Shown here: one piece after another, positions 43,642 to 51,053 of the stretch
Position numbering within the stretch: the first letter of the stretch is position 1
Layout of the letters: each line of letters begins with the position of its first letter
Source: an uncultured Croceicoccus sp.
GTDB taxonomy: Bacteria > Pseudomonadota > Alphaproteobacteria > Sphingomonadales > Sphingomonadaceae
Assembly: GCF_947496385.1 (NCBI RefSeq)
Contig: NZ_CANMCP010000014.1
Span: 1 to 51,053, forward strand
DNA length: 51,053 nucleotides
Direction: 5' to 3'
Notes under the pieces: model-generated
What the model was told of the DNA's origin: nothing
What the model saw: the letters and a program-made list of their open reading frames with translations, nothing else
Databases searched by the model: none
Translations under genes and position numbers: made by a program

Positions 43642-45458
43642 ATTCGAACATCGACTTTGTTACGCGCGCCCATGCCTTGTGGCGTGTGCGTATGGCGCAA
43701 TGGCAGCAGCGTTTCCGCTTCTTTTCCACGATCACTCTTGGTGCAGCAGGGGTCGGAGCATTCATCGCCCCGCAGTTCCTGCTGCATGGCCCTGCGATAA
43801 CGACAGCGGTGCAGTATGCGTGGGCCAACGTGCTGACGCTGCTCGGTTCCTTTGGGGGCAGCGACATCAAGATGAACATTGCGATGGAAGGCCAGCGCTG
43901 GACCGTTTCAGCCGCCTGGTTCGCCTCTGAACCGCTCTTCACCGATACCTTCTGGCAGGTCGTCAAAGTGATCGCTGGCGGTGCAATCACCGGCCTTGTG
44001 ATAGGCCTGTTCACGGTCTGGGTGCTCCAGCGCACCATGTCGGCTCAAGGCAAGGATACGCTTGCCGACCGGGTCATTGGCGGCACACGTGTTGCGAATG
44101 AAGAGGACGTTGCGGCGCAGACCACTTTGTTCTGTGGCAGCGACGCATTGCGCATCGGCCCGGTCCCCGTTCCGCGCCGGATCGAGACCCGCCACTTCGC
44201 CTTTCTCGGCACTACCGGCAGCGGCAAGACCACTGCCTTGCGCCAAATGCTCGATGGCATCGAAAGGCGCGGGGAAGCGGCGCTGGTCTACGACACATCG
44301 GGCGAGTTCATCGCGCACTATTACAACCCCGCGCGGGGCGACATCATCCTCAATCCCTTCGACGCACGCTGCGCCTTCTGGACGCCCTTCGACGAGATAT
44401 CGCACCCCGCCGATGCAGACCGGATTGCGCGTCAGCTTGTTTCGGAAACCAGCAGCCAAGATGATGATGTCTGGCTGGAGACGAGCCGCATTCTTGTGGC
44501 CAACATGATCCGTTCACTCTGGGCGGAAAAGAACTGCAGCCTCGAAGCCCTGCTCGAAGCCTTGCAGGTCAAGGACAAGGAGCAATTGAAGGATTGGCTG
44601 GGGCACACGTCATCCGCCCGCACCTTTGCCAATGACGCCGACCGCGCCACCGGCAGCGTACTCTTCATGCTCGCCAAGGCGGCAAACCTGATCCAGTTCC
44701 TGAAGGTCGAGGACGAGGGAGAGGACCGCTTTGCCTTCCGCGATTTCATCGCGAAGCTGGATGAGTGCGAGGGGGCAAAACCCTGGATCTTTGTCCCTCG
44801 CAAGGAAGACTATTTCGAAGCCTCCAAGCCGCTGATGGCCTGCTGGCTCGAATGCGCGGCAAGCGCGGTGCTGGGTCTGTCGCCATCGCCGGATCGCCGC
44901 ATCTGGTTCGTGCTCGACGAGCTCGCCGACCTGCCCCGCGTCGAGAACCTTGCCCGCCTTCTGCCTGAGGGTCGCAAGTTTGGCGCAGCAATTGTGCTTA
45001 CCTTTCAGGCACTCGGGCAGATGCGCAATCGCTACGGTGCCAACATCGCCGAGGCCATGCTGGCCTGCTGCAACACCAAGCTGTTTCTGCAAACGGTCGA
45101 TCAGGAAACCCGCAAATGGGCGAGCGAGACCATCGGCCAATGCGAAGTGGAATTGCGTGTCGCCACCGATACGCTCTCGATTGGCAGCGAAGTGCCGCGC
45201 ACTACCATCGCGACCCAGCGGCAATTCCGTCCTGCCGTGCTTGAAAGCGAGCTACGGCTATGCCCGCATCAGGGCTATCTGCTACTTCCCGATGGCCTGC
45301 CGGTCGCGCGTATCGGTCTCACCGCCGATCACATCACCCGGCGTGGCGAGCCGCGTCAGCCCGGCTACGTGCCAGGCGATCCGGCGGGCACGCTATGGAG
45401 CCGGGTCAGCGAGATCGCCAAAGGTGCCGAGCCTGACGCGAAACCGGGACCGGTCTGA
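43638..45458 (+). CDS. Type IV coupling protein (TraD/VirD4-like) of the second module
   Basis: 606 residues. Two hydrophobic N-terminal segments (about 30-48 and 110-130) anchor it in the membrane. Walker A GTTGSGKT at 191-198, a Walker B-like IWFVLDELADLPRV, and the motif ALGQMRNRYGANIAEAML are typical of coupling proteins. It lacks the long charged tail of the first coupling protein (770 residues). Overlaps with neighbours on both sides (ATGA and TGATG) make a tightly coupled operon. No secretion channel is near, so it must use another element's or a distant one. Confidence 0.9.
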   Translation: MNSNIDFVTRAHALWRVRMAQWQQRFRFFSTITLGAAGVGAFIAPQFLLHGPAITTAVQYAWANVLTLLGSFGGSDIKMNIAMEGQRWTVSAAWFASEPLFTDTFWQVVKVIAGGAITGLVIGLFTVWVLQRTMSAQGKDTLADRVIGGTRVANEEDVAAQTTLFCGSDALRIGPVPVPRRIETRHFAFLGTTGSGKTTALRQMLDGIERRGEAALVYDTSGEFIAHYYNPARGDIILNPFDARCAFWTPFDEISHPADADRIARQLVSETSSQDDDVWLETSRILVANMIRSLWAEKNCSLEALLEALQVKDKEQLKDWLGHTSSARTFANDADRATGSVLFMLAKAANLIQFLKVEDEGEDRFAFRDFIAKLDECEGAKPWIFVPRKEDYFEASKPLMACWLECAASAVLGLSPSPDRRIWFVLDELADLPRVENLARLLPEGRKFGAAIVLTFQALGQMRNRYGANIAEAMLACCNTKLFLQTVDQETRKWASETIGQCEVELRVATDTLSIGSEVPRTTIATQRQFRPAVLESELRLCPHQGYLLLPDGLPVARIGLTADHITRRGEPRQPGYVPGDPAGTLWSRVSEIAKGAEPDAKPGPV

Positions 45459-46720
45459 TGGTCGCTTCGGTCTCGGCGCTATCGAGTGCCGGTCAGGCTG
45501 CGAGCTACTATGAAGCTGACGATTACTATGCCGAAGGCGGCACGGCTCCGTGCGAGTGGTTTGGCGAGGCAGCGGAAAAGCTGGGCCTGTCTGGCGAAGT
45601 CGATCGCGAGAAGTTTGCCGAGTTGCTGGAAGGCCGGATTGCCGGACAGCAGCTTGGCACGACGCGCGATGGCAAGATCGAGCATCGCCCTGGCTGGGAC
45701 ATCACCCTGTCCGCCCCAAAGTCCGTCTCGATCATGGCCGAGGTTGCCGGAGACAAGCGGCTGATCAAGGCGCATGGCGCGGCGGTGAAAGTGGCACTTG
45801 CCCATGTCGAAAAGCATATGGCGGCAACGCGGATCAGGCAGGGTGGCGAGTTCCGGCGCGAGGCGACCGGCAATCTCGCTATCGCCACCTTCCGCCATGC
45901 CACAAGCCGGGCGCAGGATCCGCAGCTGCATACACATGGCGTGATCATCAACGCTACGCAGGACAAGGATGTGAACTGGCGGAGCCTTGAGCCCCGCGCC
46001 TTCTACCAGCTGCAAAAGGAGATTGGCGCAATCTACCGGCAGGAACTGGCGCATGGCGTTGCTGCGCTAGGGTACAAGATCGAAGTGGGCAAAGACTCGC
46101 TGTTCGAGATCGCGGATGTTCCTGAGAAGGCCATCGATGCGCTGAGCCAGCGTACCGCAGCCATCGATTCCCGGCTTGCCGAGCGGGGCACGAGCCGTGC
46201 GGAGGCGAGCGCTGCTGAAAAGCAGATCGCCGCGCTCGATACGCGCGAGGCCAAGACCAATGTAGATCATCGCACCTTGCGCGCCGAATGGCGGGCAACC
46301 GCCGACGCCAACGGGTTCGACAAGGCAGCGCAAGACAAGCTGATCGGTGAAGCGAGAGAGCGGACCAAGAGCAGCGAAACTACCGCCAGCCCCGAATTGC
46401 TGGCGCGGCAGGCGATCGCCTGGGCCGCTGCAAAGCTCTCCGAGCGTGCGGCCGTTTTCGCGGCAAGTACGCTGGCGCGCGAGGCCGGAGCCGCGTGTCG
46501 GATGCGGCTTTCAGCCGAAGGAGGGCAGAAAATGGGTGATCTGATCTTGAACTACCGCGCTTGCGGGGCAGAGTGCCGCGAAGACTGGTTGCGGATGCTG
46601 GCCAATGAGCACGGTCTGCCGTTCGGGACGGTGCAACGTCTGGCGGAGGAACTGGGCGAGCGTGAGGATTTCGCCGAGCTGATTTACATCTGCGAATGCG
46701 GCGGGAGGGTGGTGCAATGA
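45458..46720 (+). CDS. mobF: Shortened MobF relaxase, helicase half deleted and fused to a small downstream protein
   Basis: 420 residues. The relaxase domain is intact: tyrosine pairs at Y17/Y18 and Y23/Y24 (SYYEADDYYAEGG) and histidines H147, H158, H160 (RHATS...LHTHGVI). MobF relaxases normally continue into a helicase; here the family-like sequence ends near residue 344 (FAASTLAREAG) and no Walker A exists. The last ~62 residues (from MGDLILNYRACGAECRED) look like an independent protein whose own ribosome site survives inside the frame. It could still nick DNA but not unwind it. Whether it works, or relies on the other relaxase's helicase, is open. Confidence 0.85.
   Translation: MVASVSALSSAGQAASYYEADDYYAEGGTAPCEWFGEAAEKLGLSGEVDREKFAELLEGRIAGQQLGTTRDGKIEHRPGWDITLSAPKSVSIMAEVAGDKRLIKAHGAAVKVALAHVEKHMAATRIRQGGEFRREATGNLAIATFRHATSRAQDPQLHTHGVIINATQDKDVNWRSLEPRAFYQLQKEIGAIYRQELAHGVAALGYKIEVGKDSLFEIADVPEKAIDALSQRTAAIDSRLAERGTSRAEASAAEKQIAALDTREAKTNVDHRTLRAEWRATADANGFDKAAQDKLIGEARERTKSSETTASPELLARQAIAWAAAKLSERAAVFAASTLAREAGAACRMRLSAEGGQKMGDLILNYRACGAECREDWLRMLANEHGLPFGTVQRLAEELGEREDFAELIYICECGGRVVQ
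46532..46720 (+). CDS. Embedded small gene, now fused in frame to the relaxase
   Basis: 62 residues from ATG 46532 (MGDLILNYRACGAECREDWLRMLANEHGLPFGTVQRLAEELGEREDFAELIYICECGGRVVQ in outline). GGAGG stands about seven bases before the ATG, which would be pointless inside a relaxase gene. It may still be made alone from this site. It is coupled by ATGA to the DUF3768 gene. Function unknown. Confidence 0.5.
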   Translation: MGDLILNYRACGAECREDWLRMLANEHGLPFGTVQRLAEELGEREDFAELIYICECGGRVVQ

Positions 46721-47100
46721 CCATTGGCACCCTTTCCCGCAGCGAGCGGATTGCCCGGCTCAATGACCGGGCACGGCAGGCGATGGGCTTGGCCTGCGTT
46801 GCAGTAGCAACCGAGGACTTCCGGGCCTTGTCCGAGGAAGATCAGTCGCGGGTGCGCGAGCTGGTCGAAACCTTCGACGCCTTCACGCCGGACAACGATC
46901 CCTACGGCGAGCGCGATTTCGGGGCGATCTATCAGGATAGCGAAGGTCGCTGGACGACAACGCGACCGGCGCGGCCTGCCGAAACCGTGTTTTGGAAGAT
47001 CGATGCCTACGACCGCGACTTGCGATTCGGCAGCGAAGACCCTGCCAATCCTGCCGTTACCCGGCGGGTGCTGACGATCATGCTGGCATCGGAATACTGA
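46717..47100 (+). CDS. DUF3768 protein
   Basis: 127 residues from ATG 46717, overlapping the upstream stop by four bases. The pattern RIARLNDRARQAM, DPYGERDFGAIY, VFWKIDAYDRDLRFGSEDPANPAVTRRVLTIMLASEY is the DUF3768 family, small alphaproteobacterial plasmid proteins of unknown function. The complete family length is present. Confidence 0.85.
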   Translation: MTIGTLSRSERIARLNDRARQAMGLACVAVATEDFRALSEEDQSRVRELVETFDAFTPDNDPYGERDFGAIYQDSEGRWTTTRPARPAETVFWKIDAYDRDLRFGSEDPANPAVTRRVLTIMLASEY

Positions 47101-47110
47101 ATCGAGAGAA

Positions 47111-47133
47111 GCGCGCCGCATAATGCGGTGCGC
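47111..47133 (+). terminator. Hairpin after the second transfer operon
   Basis: GCGCGCCGCA and TGCGGTGCGC pair over 10 positions (one G-T) with a TAA loop, 10 bases after the DUF3768 stop. A TTTTTT run comes only about 22 bases later, so termination may be Rho-assisted. Confidence 0.5.
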
Positions 47134-47400
47134 TCCCCATCCATTTCTTGATGCTTTTTTGAACCGCAAACCGGATTCGACCGGACTGCCGGCCTGGGTC
47201 CGCGAGGTGCAGCACGTGCGAGGATTCGCCTCGCATTGCCGGCTTCGTTTTGAGCACCTTTATTGGCCGCACGCGGTCAGCCTTCAATGTCCGGCCCGCG
47301 CCGGTTCGCTCCGCTCACCCGTGTTGGACATGACCCCTTACCTTGGCCGTGCGGCCTTCCTCTTGGTGCAACGAGCCGCCAGACACGAAAGGAATTCATC

Positions 47401-47625
47401 ATGGCACGCAGCAATACCGCACCCGCACAGGAGACCAATCCGCCGGACTTCCTCGCCTGGCATGTCGCCAACAAAGGCGACAAGGGTTTCTGGACCCGCA
47501 TCGGAGCCGCCTGGTTCCACCGCGACCGCAAGGGGCTTTCCCTTCAGCTCGAAGTGGTCCCGATCAATGGCCGGATCGTCCTGCGAACGCCGCTGGACGA
47601 CCAGAAGAAGGAACCGGGCGCTTAG
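47401..47625 (+). CDS. Small conserved-looking plasmid protein
   Basis: 74 residues from ATG 47401 with GAAAGGAATTC upstream. The sequence (PPDFLAWHVANKGDKGFWTRIGAAWFHRDRKGLSLQLEVVPINGRIVLRTPL) has a beta-rich layout and is of a type I recall from sphingomonad plasmids; function unknown. It is the last element gene before the broken GHKL gene, so it marks the right end of the second module. Confidence 0.7.
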   Translation: MARSNTAPAQETNPPDFLAWHVANKGDKGFWTRIGAAWFHRDRKGLSLQLEVVPINGRIVLRTPLDDQKKEPGA

Positions 47626-47632
47626 CGCCCGG
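47614..47632 (+). terminator. Hairpin across the stop codon at the module edge
   Basis: CCGGGCGC-TTA-GCGCCCGG is a perfect 8-bp stem that includes the TAG stop of the small gene. A second hairpin, CGCCCG-GTCTT-CGGGCG (47626-47642), uses its right arm, so the two exclude each other. No T-run follows. Confidence 0.45.
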
Positions 47633-47673
47633 TCTTCGGGCGACAGAGCAGAAATTCGGTCCACTTTCGATAC

Positions 47674-48780
47674 TTGAATCTGGCAGCGCTCACCGACAAT
47701 GGGCATGGCATGCGCCCAGAGGACTTCTTCGAGCGCTGGCTTGTCATCGGAACCGAAAGCAAGCTCTCGGATGTAAAGCCGGTCCCGCCGCAGGATCGCA
47801 ATGGTCTGCCCATACGCCCTCGACAAGGACAGAAAGGCATCGGACGCTTGTCCAGCGCCAAGCTGGGATCGGTCATGCTTCTCGTGACGAAGCATCGAAG
47901 TGCCAATTTCGTGGCAGCGCTTATCGATTGGCGATTGTTCGAGAATCCTTATATCAATCTGGCCGATATCACCGTTCCTACAGGGGAATTCGACAAGCTG
48001 GACGAGATATTCGATGAACTCCCGGCGTTCTGCGATGCGATCGCCGCGAGCGTGATAGACGATGATCGCGGCTGGCGGAATGGTAAGCCAAAGGTCCGCG
48101 AGCGATGGCGGCGTTTCGACGAGGATGAGGAACGCACCGGTCTTCCACCTTCGCAGAGAATCCTGCAGAGTCTAAAGCGACTCCCGTTTGAGGCTGGCCA
48201 TCTTGCGCACTGGGCGGCGCCTGGAACAGCGATGTTGGTTTATGAGCTCGACGATACGCTTCGCGCACTTCCAAAAAGCGGCGACACTGATCCAGTCGCT
48301 GAAGAAAGTCGAACTCGTTTTGAGCGTACACTCTCCAATTTCGTAGATCCTTACGGCAGCGAAAAAGATCGTCCCGCCTTCGAGTATCGGGCCGACATTG
48401 TTTCGGCAAACGAGGTGGCTGGGCGCCCTAAGACGATCGTCGGAGCGGAGAAGGCGATCGACAGGACCCAGATCCAAGAGCTGGAGCATCAGCTTGAAGG
48501 GGTAGTCGGAGAAGACGGCATCTTTCGAGGCCGGGTGAAGGCCTTCGGAACATGGATCGAAGAGAAGGTGGATTTTGCGCTGCCCAAGGGCATCGCGATG
48601 CCCGAACGAGCGGACACTAAAGTCGGAGCCTTCGAACTCTTCATCGCATCGATGGAATTCGACAAGAAAAACTCAACGCACTCTTCCTCGGAACATGATC
48701 GTTATGTAGACTTGGCATCAGAATACGCAGGTCTGATGATCTATCGCGACGGACTTCGAGTGCTTCCGTATGGTAGATAA
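47674..48780 (+). pseudogene. GHKL (Hsp90/MORC-like) ATPase, N-terminal fragment: 5' truncated and ended by an in-frame stop
   Basis: 368 residues from a TTG. It starts inside the ATPase fold: LTDNGHGM (the D-x-G-x-G box) and GQKGIGRLSSAKLG (lid glycines) are present, but the preceding helix with the essential E/N box is not; the frame is closed at 47623-47625 by the stop of the previous gene. It ends at TAA 48778-48780 after LRVLPYGR, yet the same frame continues at once as DNDFFEIEFKRSKNAGRYFWNHRQMFGR and into the next ORF. The gene is therefore broken twice. In intact relatives the domain probably binds ATP and closes like Hsp90 or MORC. A sequencing error at the stop is possible. Confidence 0.75.
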
Positions 48781-48852
48781 GACAATGATTTCTTTGAAAT
48801 TGAGTTCAAGCGCAGCAAGAACGCGGGACGGTATTTCTGGAACCATCGGCAG

Positions 48853-50475
48853 ATGTTCGGTCGCATCGCCCTAACGCGAAGAAGCAACCCCAACCTACGG
48901 GACAAGGCTGGCCGCGAAGGATTCATCGACAACGTGGCGGCGAAAACCTTCCGCGCCGTCGTAGAGAATATTCTCGAACAATCCGCGCGGCGCTATTTCG
49001 GGTCGGCTTCGGACATCCGGACGCCGCGCCTCGAAGAAATTCGTGAAAGCAATCGTGCTGGTCGCGCGAAGGAGGAAGCGAAGAAACTTCGCGAACGGGA
49101 GCGGAAGCTGTTCCAAGCCGAGCTGGACGCCGCTGAGGCACTACTCCCCGGACTTAGGGAAGAGGTTGCGCAAGCCTCAGAAACACTTGCCATCCAAGAC
49201 GACGCAGACATTGCAAAGGCGGCCGAGCGTCTGTCCGACTGGCGGGAAAGGTTGGCCGAAGCCGAGTTGCGGCCCCAACCTTCAGGCACAGCGCGGCTCA
49301 ACAAGCGATACCAAGCTGCGCGATCGTCAGCCAAGTCCATTGCCATGTCGATTGCTGAATTTGACAACGTCTTTCGAGAGCGGATCGAAGAATTCGAAGC
49401 AGCAGACCCGGCGGCAGTGCTCGAACGACAGACCGAAGCTGCTGTCAGCGCCGTGCGCAAGCAAGTTCAGGCATTCCAGTCTGACATTGAAGCGATGCAG
49501 CGCGAGCAATACGGAGGCGTCCGGGAGCTCGCGTTGATGCGCCTTGATGAGTTCCGACGTGAGACGGCAGCTATCGCCGCAAACCTGCAGACTGGAAATT
49601 TCGATTTGGCGAAATCGGTGGAAGCCGTCCGCCTGCTGCGTGATCGTTGGACTGTAGAGAACCGCAGACTGTTTGGTACTTACCTTTCAGCCCTAGGTGC
49701 GGTGAAGGATGAAATTGACCTCGAGACGCTCGCGAGCGCGCAGTCGGAGGAGCTTCGCGAAGCAGCGAGCGAGCTCGATCGCCTTACGGCGCTCGCTCAG
49801 CTCGGCATTGACGTAGAAATCGCAGCGCACGATCTTGCAGACTTTGACGAAATGGCAACGTCCGGGATCGCCGCACTGCCAGAAAGCATACGCAACTCGG
49901 AAGCCGTCCGAGACATCCGCCTTGGCATTGAAGGGCTCACCGACCAGCTCCGCTTTCTTTCTCCTCTTAGACTGTCGGGCGACAAGGTCCAGCGATGGAT
50001 CGAAGGACGTGAAATCGAGGACTTCGTGCGACGGTTCTTCGCGCCAACGTTAGCGCGGGCTGGAATCGATTTCAGCGCTACGCCGGCATTTGAGGTAGTG
50101 CAGCTCTATGAACGGCCCGCCCGAGTGTTCCCCGTGTTCCTGAATCTTGTGAACAACGCGATTTACTGGGTGAGCACCGCCCCACGCTCGACCAGGAGCA
50201 TTTTGCTCGACGTAGCAGGAGATGAACTTCTGGTTTCCGATAGTGGCCCAGGCGTTGAGGAAGAAGACCGCGAGCATATCTTCAACCTGTTCTTTACTAG
50301 GAAGAAGCGGTCTGGGCGAGGCGTAGGGCTCTATCTCGCCCGGTCGAATCTCGCGGCCGGAGGGCATTCGTTGCGTTATGTCGGGGATGACGATGAGCCG
50401 CCTCTAGAGGGTGCTACGTTTTATTTGGGATTCAATAATATACGGATGGCCGAGGATATTGGGGGCGATGGCTGA
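48853..50475 (+). CDS. C-terminal part of the same protein: coiled coil plus histidine-kinase-like GHKL domain
   Basis: 540 residues from the first in-frame ATG, which has no ribosome site; the true protein would include the fragment upstream. A long helical/coiled-coil stretch (ESNRAGRAKEEAKKLRERERKLFQAELDAAEALL...) leads to a second, complete GHKL domain: N-box NLVNNAIYWV, G1 VSDSGPGVEEED, F-box NLFFTRKK, G2 GRGVGLYLARSNL. So the intact protein would carry two ATPase folds. It overlaps the receiver-like gene by eight bases. Unless the stop is bypassed, only this half could be made, and poorly. Confidence 0.75.
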   Translation: MFGRIALTRRSNPNLRDKAGREGFIDNVAAKTFRAVVENILEQSARRYFGSASDIRTPRLEEIRESNRAGRAKEEAKKLRERERKLFQAELDAAEALLPGLREEVAQASETLAIQDDADIAKAAERLSDWRERLAEAELRPQPSGTARLNKRYQAARSSAKSIAMSIAEFDNVFRERIEEFEAADPAAVLERQTEAAVSAVRKQVQAFQSDIEAMQREQYGGVRELALMRLDEFRRETAAIAANLQTGNFDLAKSVEAVRLLRDRWTVENRRLFGTYLSALGAVKDEIDLETLASAQSEELREAASELDRLTALAQLGIDVEIAAHDLADFDEMATSGIAALPESIRNSEAVRDIRLGIEGLTDQLRFLSPLRLSGDKVQRWIEGREIEDFVRRFFAPTLARAGIDFSATPAFEVVQLYERPARVFPVFLNLVNNAIYWVSTAPRSTRSILLDVAGDELLVSDSGPGVEEEDREHIFNLFFTRKKRSGRGVGLYLARSNLAAGGHSLRYVGDDDEPPLEGATFYLGFNNIRMAEDIGGDG

Positions 50476-51010
50476 AGCGACATATAAGGATTTGGTGGCC
50501 GAGGCCTTTTTGAGCCCGATCCGCTCGGTGTTGATCGTCGATGACGACTATCCAACGCTGCACGAAATTTTGCTCTCGGACAGCGAACGGAAGCGCCAGT
50601 ATGGCGACAAAGACTGGAACCGCTCATCGCACAGCCGTGCGAGAGTTAGGCGTGTTATCGAGCAATTTCGGGGGCCTGGTGCTCCTTACATGCTAGACAT
50701 CCACGACGGCCGTTCACCGAGCGAAGAAACCGATGAGAAGAAGGTTGGCACGCTCCAGCAGACTGACTTGCTCATCCTCGACTATATTCTTGACAAAGCC
50801 AAGGATGATGACGGGACGGCTTCCCTCCGCATTGCGCGCGAAGCTTTGGACAACAAGCATTTCAATCTTATTCTCGTCCACACGAAAGAAGACTTGGACG
50901 ACGTTTTTACCGAATTCGCGCTCGGGCTGCTGCAACCGTGTTTTGAGCAAGACGGAAATGACGATCCATATGAATCCCTAGGCCGCGTTGACATAAGATT
51001 TCAGCCATAG
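50468..51010 (+). CDS. Receiver-like (REC fold) protein paired with the GHKL ATPase
   Basis: 180 residues from ATG 50468; an upstream start at 50411 lies deep in the previous gene. Receiver marks: acidic D25-D27 in VLIVDDDYPTL, candidate phospho-acceptor D105 in LLILDYILDK, and ILVHTKED in place of the usual T/S...K end. A ~60-residue insert separates strands 1 and 3. It is coupled to the kinase-like protein, so a signalling pair is suggested. The frame stays open beyond the TAG 51008-51010 up to the window end, so the protein may be a truncated version of a longer one. Confidence 0.7.
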   Translation: MAEATYKDLVAEAFLSPIRSVLIVDDDYPTLHEILLSDSERKRQYGDKDWNRSSHSRARVRRVIEQFRGPGAPYMLDIHDGRSPSEETDEKKVGTLQQTDLLILDYILDKAKDDDGTASLRIAREALDNKHFNLILVHTKEDLDDVFTEFALGLLQPCFEQDGNDDPYESLGRVDIRFQP

Positions 51011-51053
51011 GCGCACTGCGGCGAGGTTGAGAAAGCTCTCAAAGGAGAGGATC

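Overview
The window looks like part of a plasmid or integrative conjugative element from an alphaproteobacterium, most likely a sphingomonad-type organism. The evidence is high GC, a perfect GTTC-N7-GTTC box (the alphaproteobacterial LexA form) at 16390-16404, and accessory proteins of types I associate with sphingomonad plasmids (DUF6437-like, DUF3768, DUF2493, ArdC-like, a large ParB-like protein, part of a strawberry-notch-type helicase). I recognise no rRNA, tRNA, CRISPR array, transposase, integrase, replication initiator or type IV secretion channel. This identification rests on memory of families, not on a search.

Layout. (1) 0.2-16.1 kb: a defence-like island of two convergent operons. 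On the plus strand a RecB-like nuclease is coupled by ATGA to a 2105-residue protein carrying two different helicases. On the minus strand a RecQ-like helicase, a 297-residue protein, a 1078-residue P-loop ATPase and a 232-residue helical protein follow each other closely. The order RecQ/G/H resembles the DpdF-DpdG-DpdH restriction part of 7-deazaguanine (Dpd) systems, but no DpdA/B/C modification genes are in the window. (2) 16.2-18.1 kb: a small HTH-like protein and an S24 (LexA-like) repressor diverging from the LexA box, then an HNH nuclease. (3) 18.1-29 kb: a conjugation module (MobF relaxase, coupling protein, small accessory protein), a candidate oriT at about 23.79-23.97 kb, and a leading-region-like set (SSB, DUF2493 protein, ArdC-like antirestriction protein). 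(4) 29.2-33.4 kb: a complete type III CBASS operon with its divergent CapW/WYL regulator: CD-NTase, HORMA, TRIP13-like ATPase and NucC. A PD-(D/E)XK protein follows. (5) 34.9-41.8 kb: a ParB-like protein, the C-terminal half of a strawberry-notch helicase, a ParA gene pair with a 22-bp-spaced operator array, and a GSU2403-type nucleotidyltransferase with its own inverted repeat. (6) 42.3-47.6 kb: a second mobilisation module in the same order (accessory protein, coupling protein, MobF relaxase), whose relaxase has lost its helicase half and is fused in frame to a small downstream gene. (7) 47.7-51.0 kb: a GHKL ATPase plus receiver-like protein pair; the ATPase gene lacks its N-terminus and carries an in-frame stop.

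Taken together this is a mosaic mobile element: two mobilisation units, partition genes and at least three defence cargoes (Dpd-like island, CBASS, GHKL/receiver pair), with three visible recombination scars (about 38.87, 46.5 and 47.65 kb). The most novel part is the first 16 kb, above all the split nuclease and double-helicase fusion.
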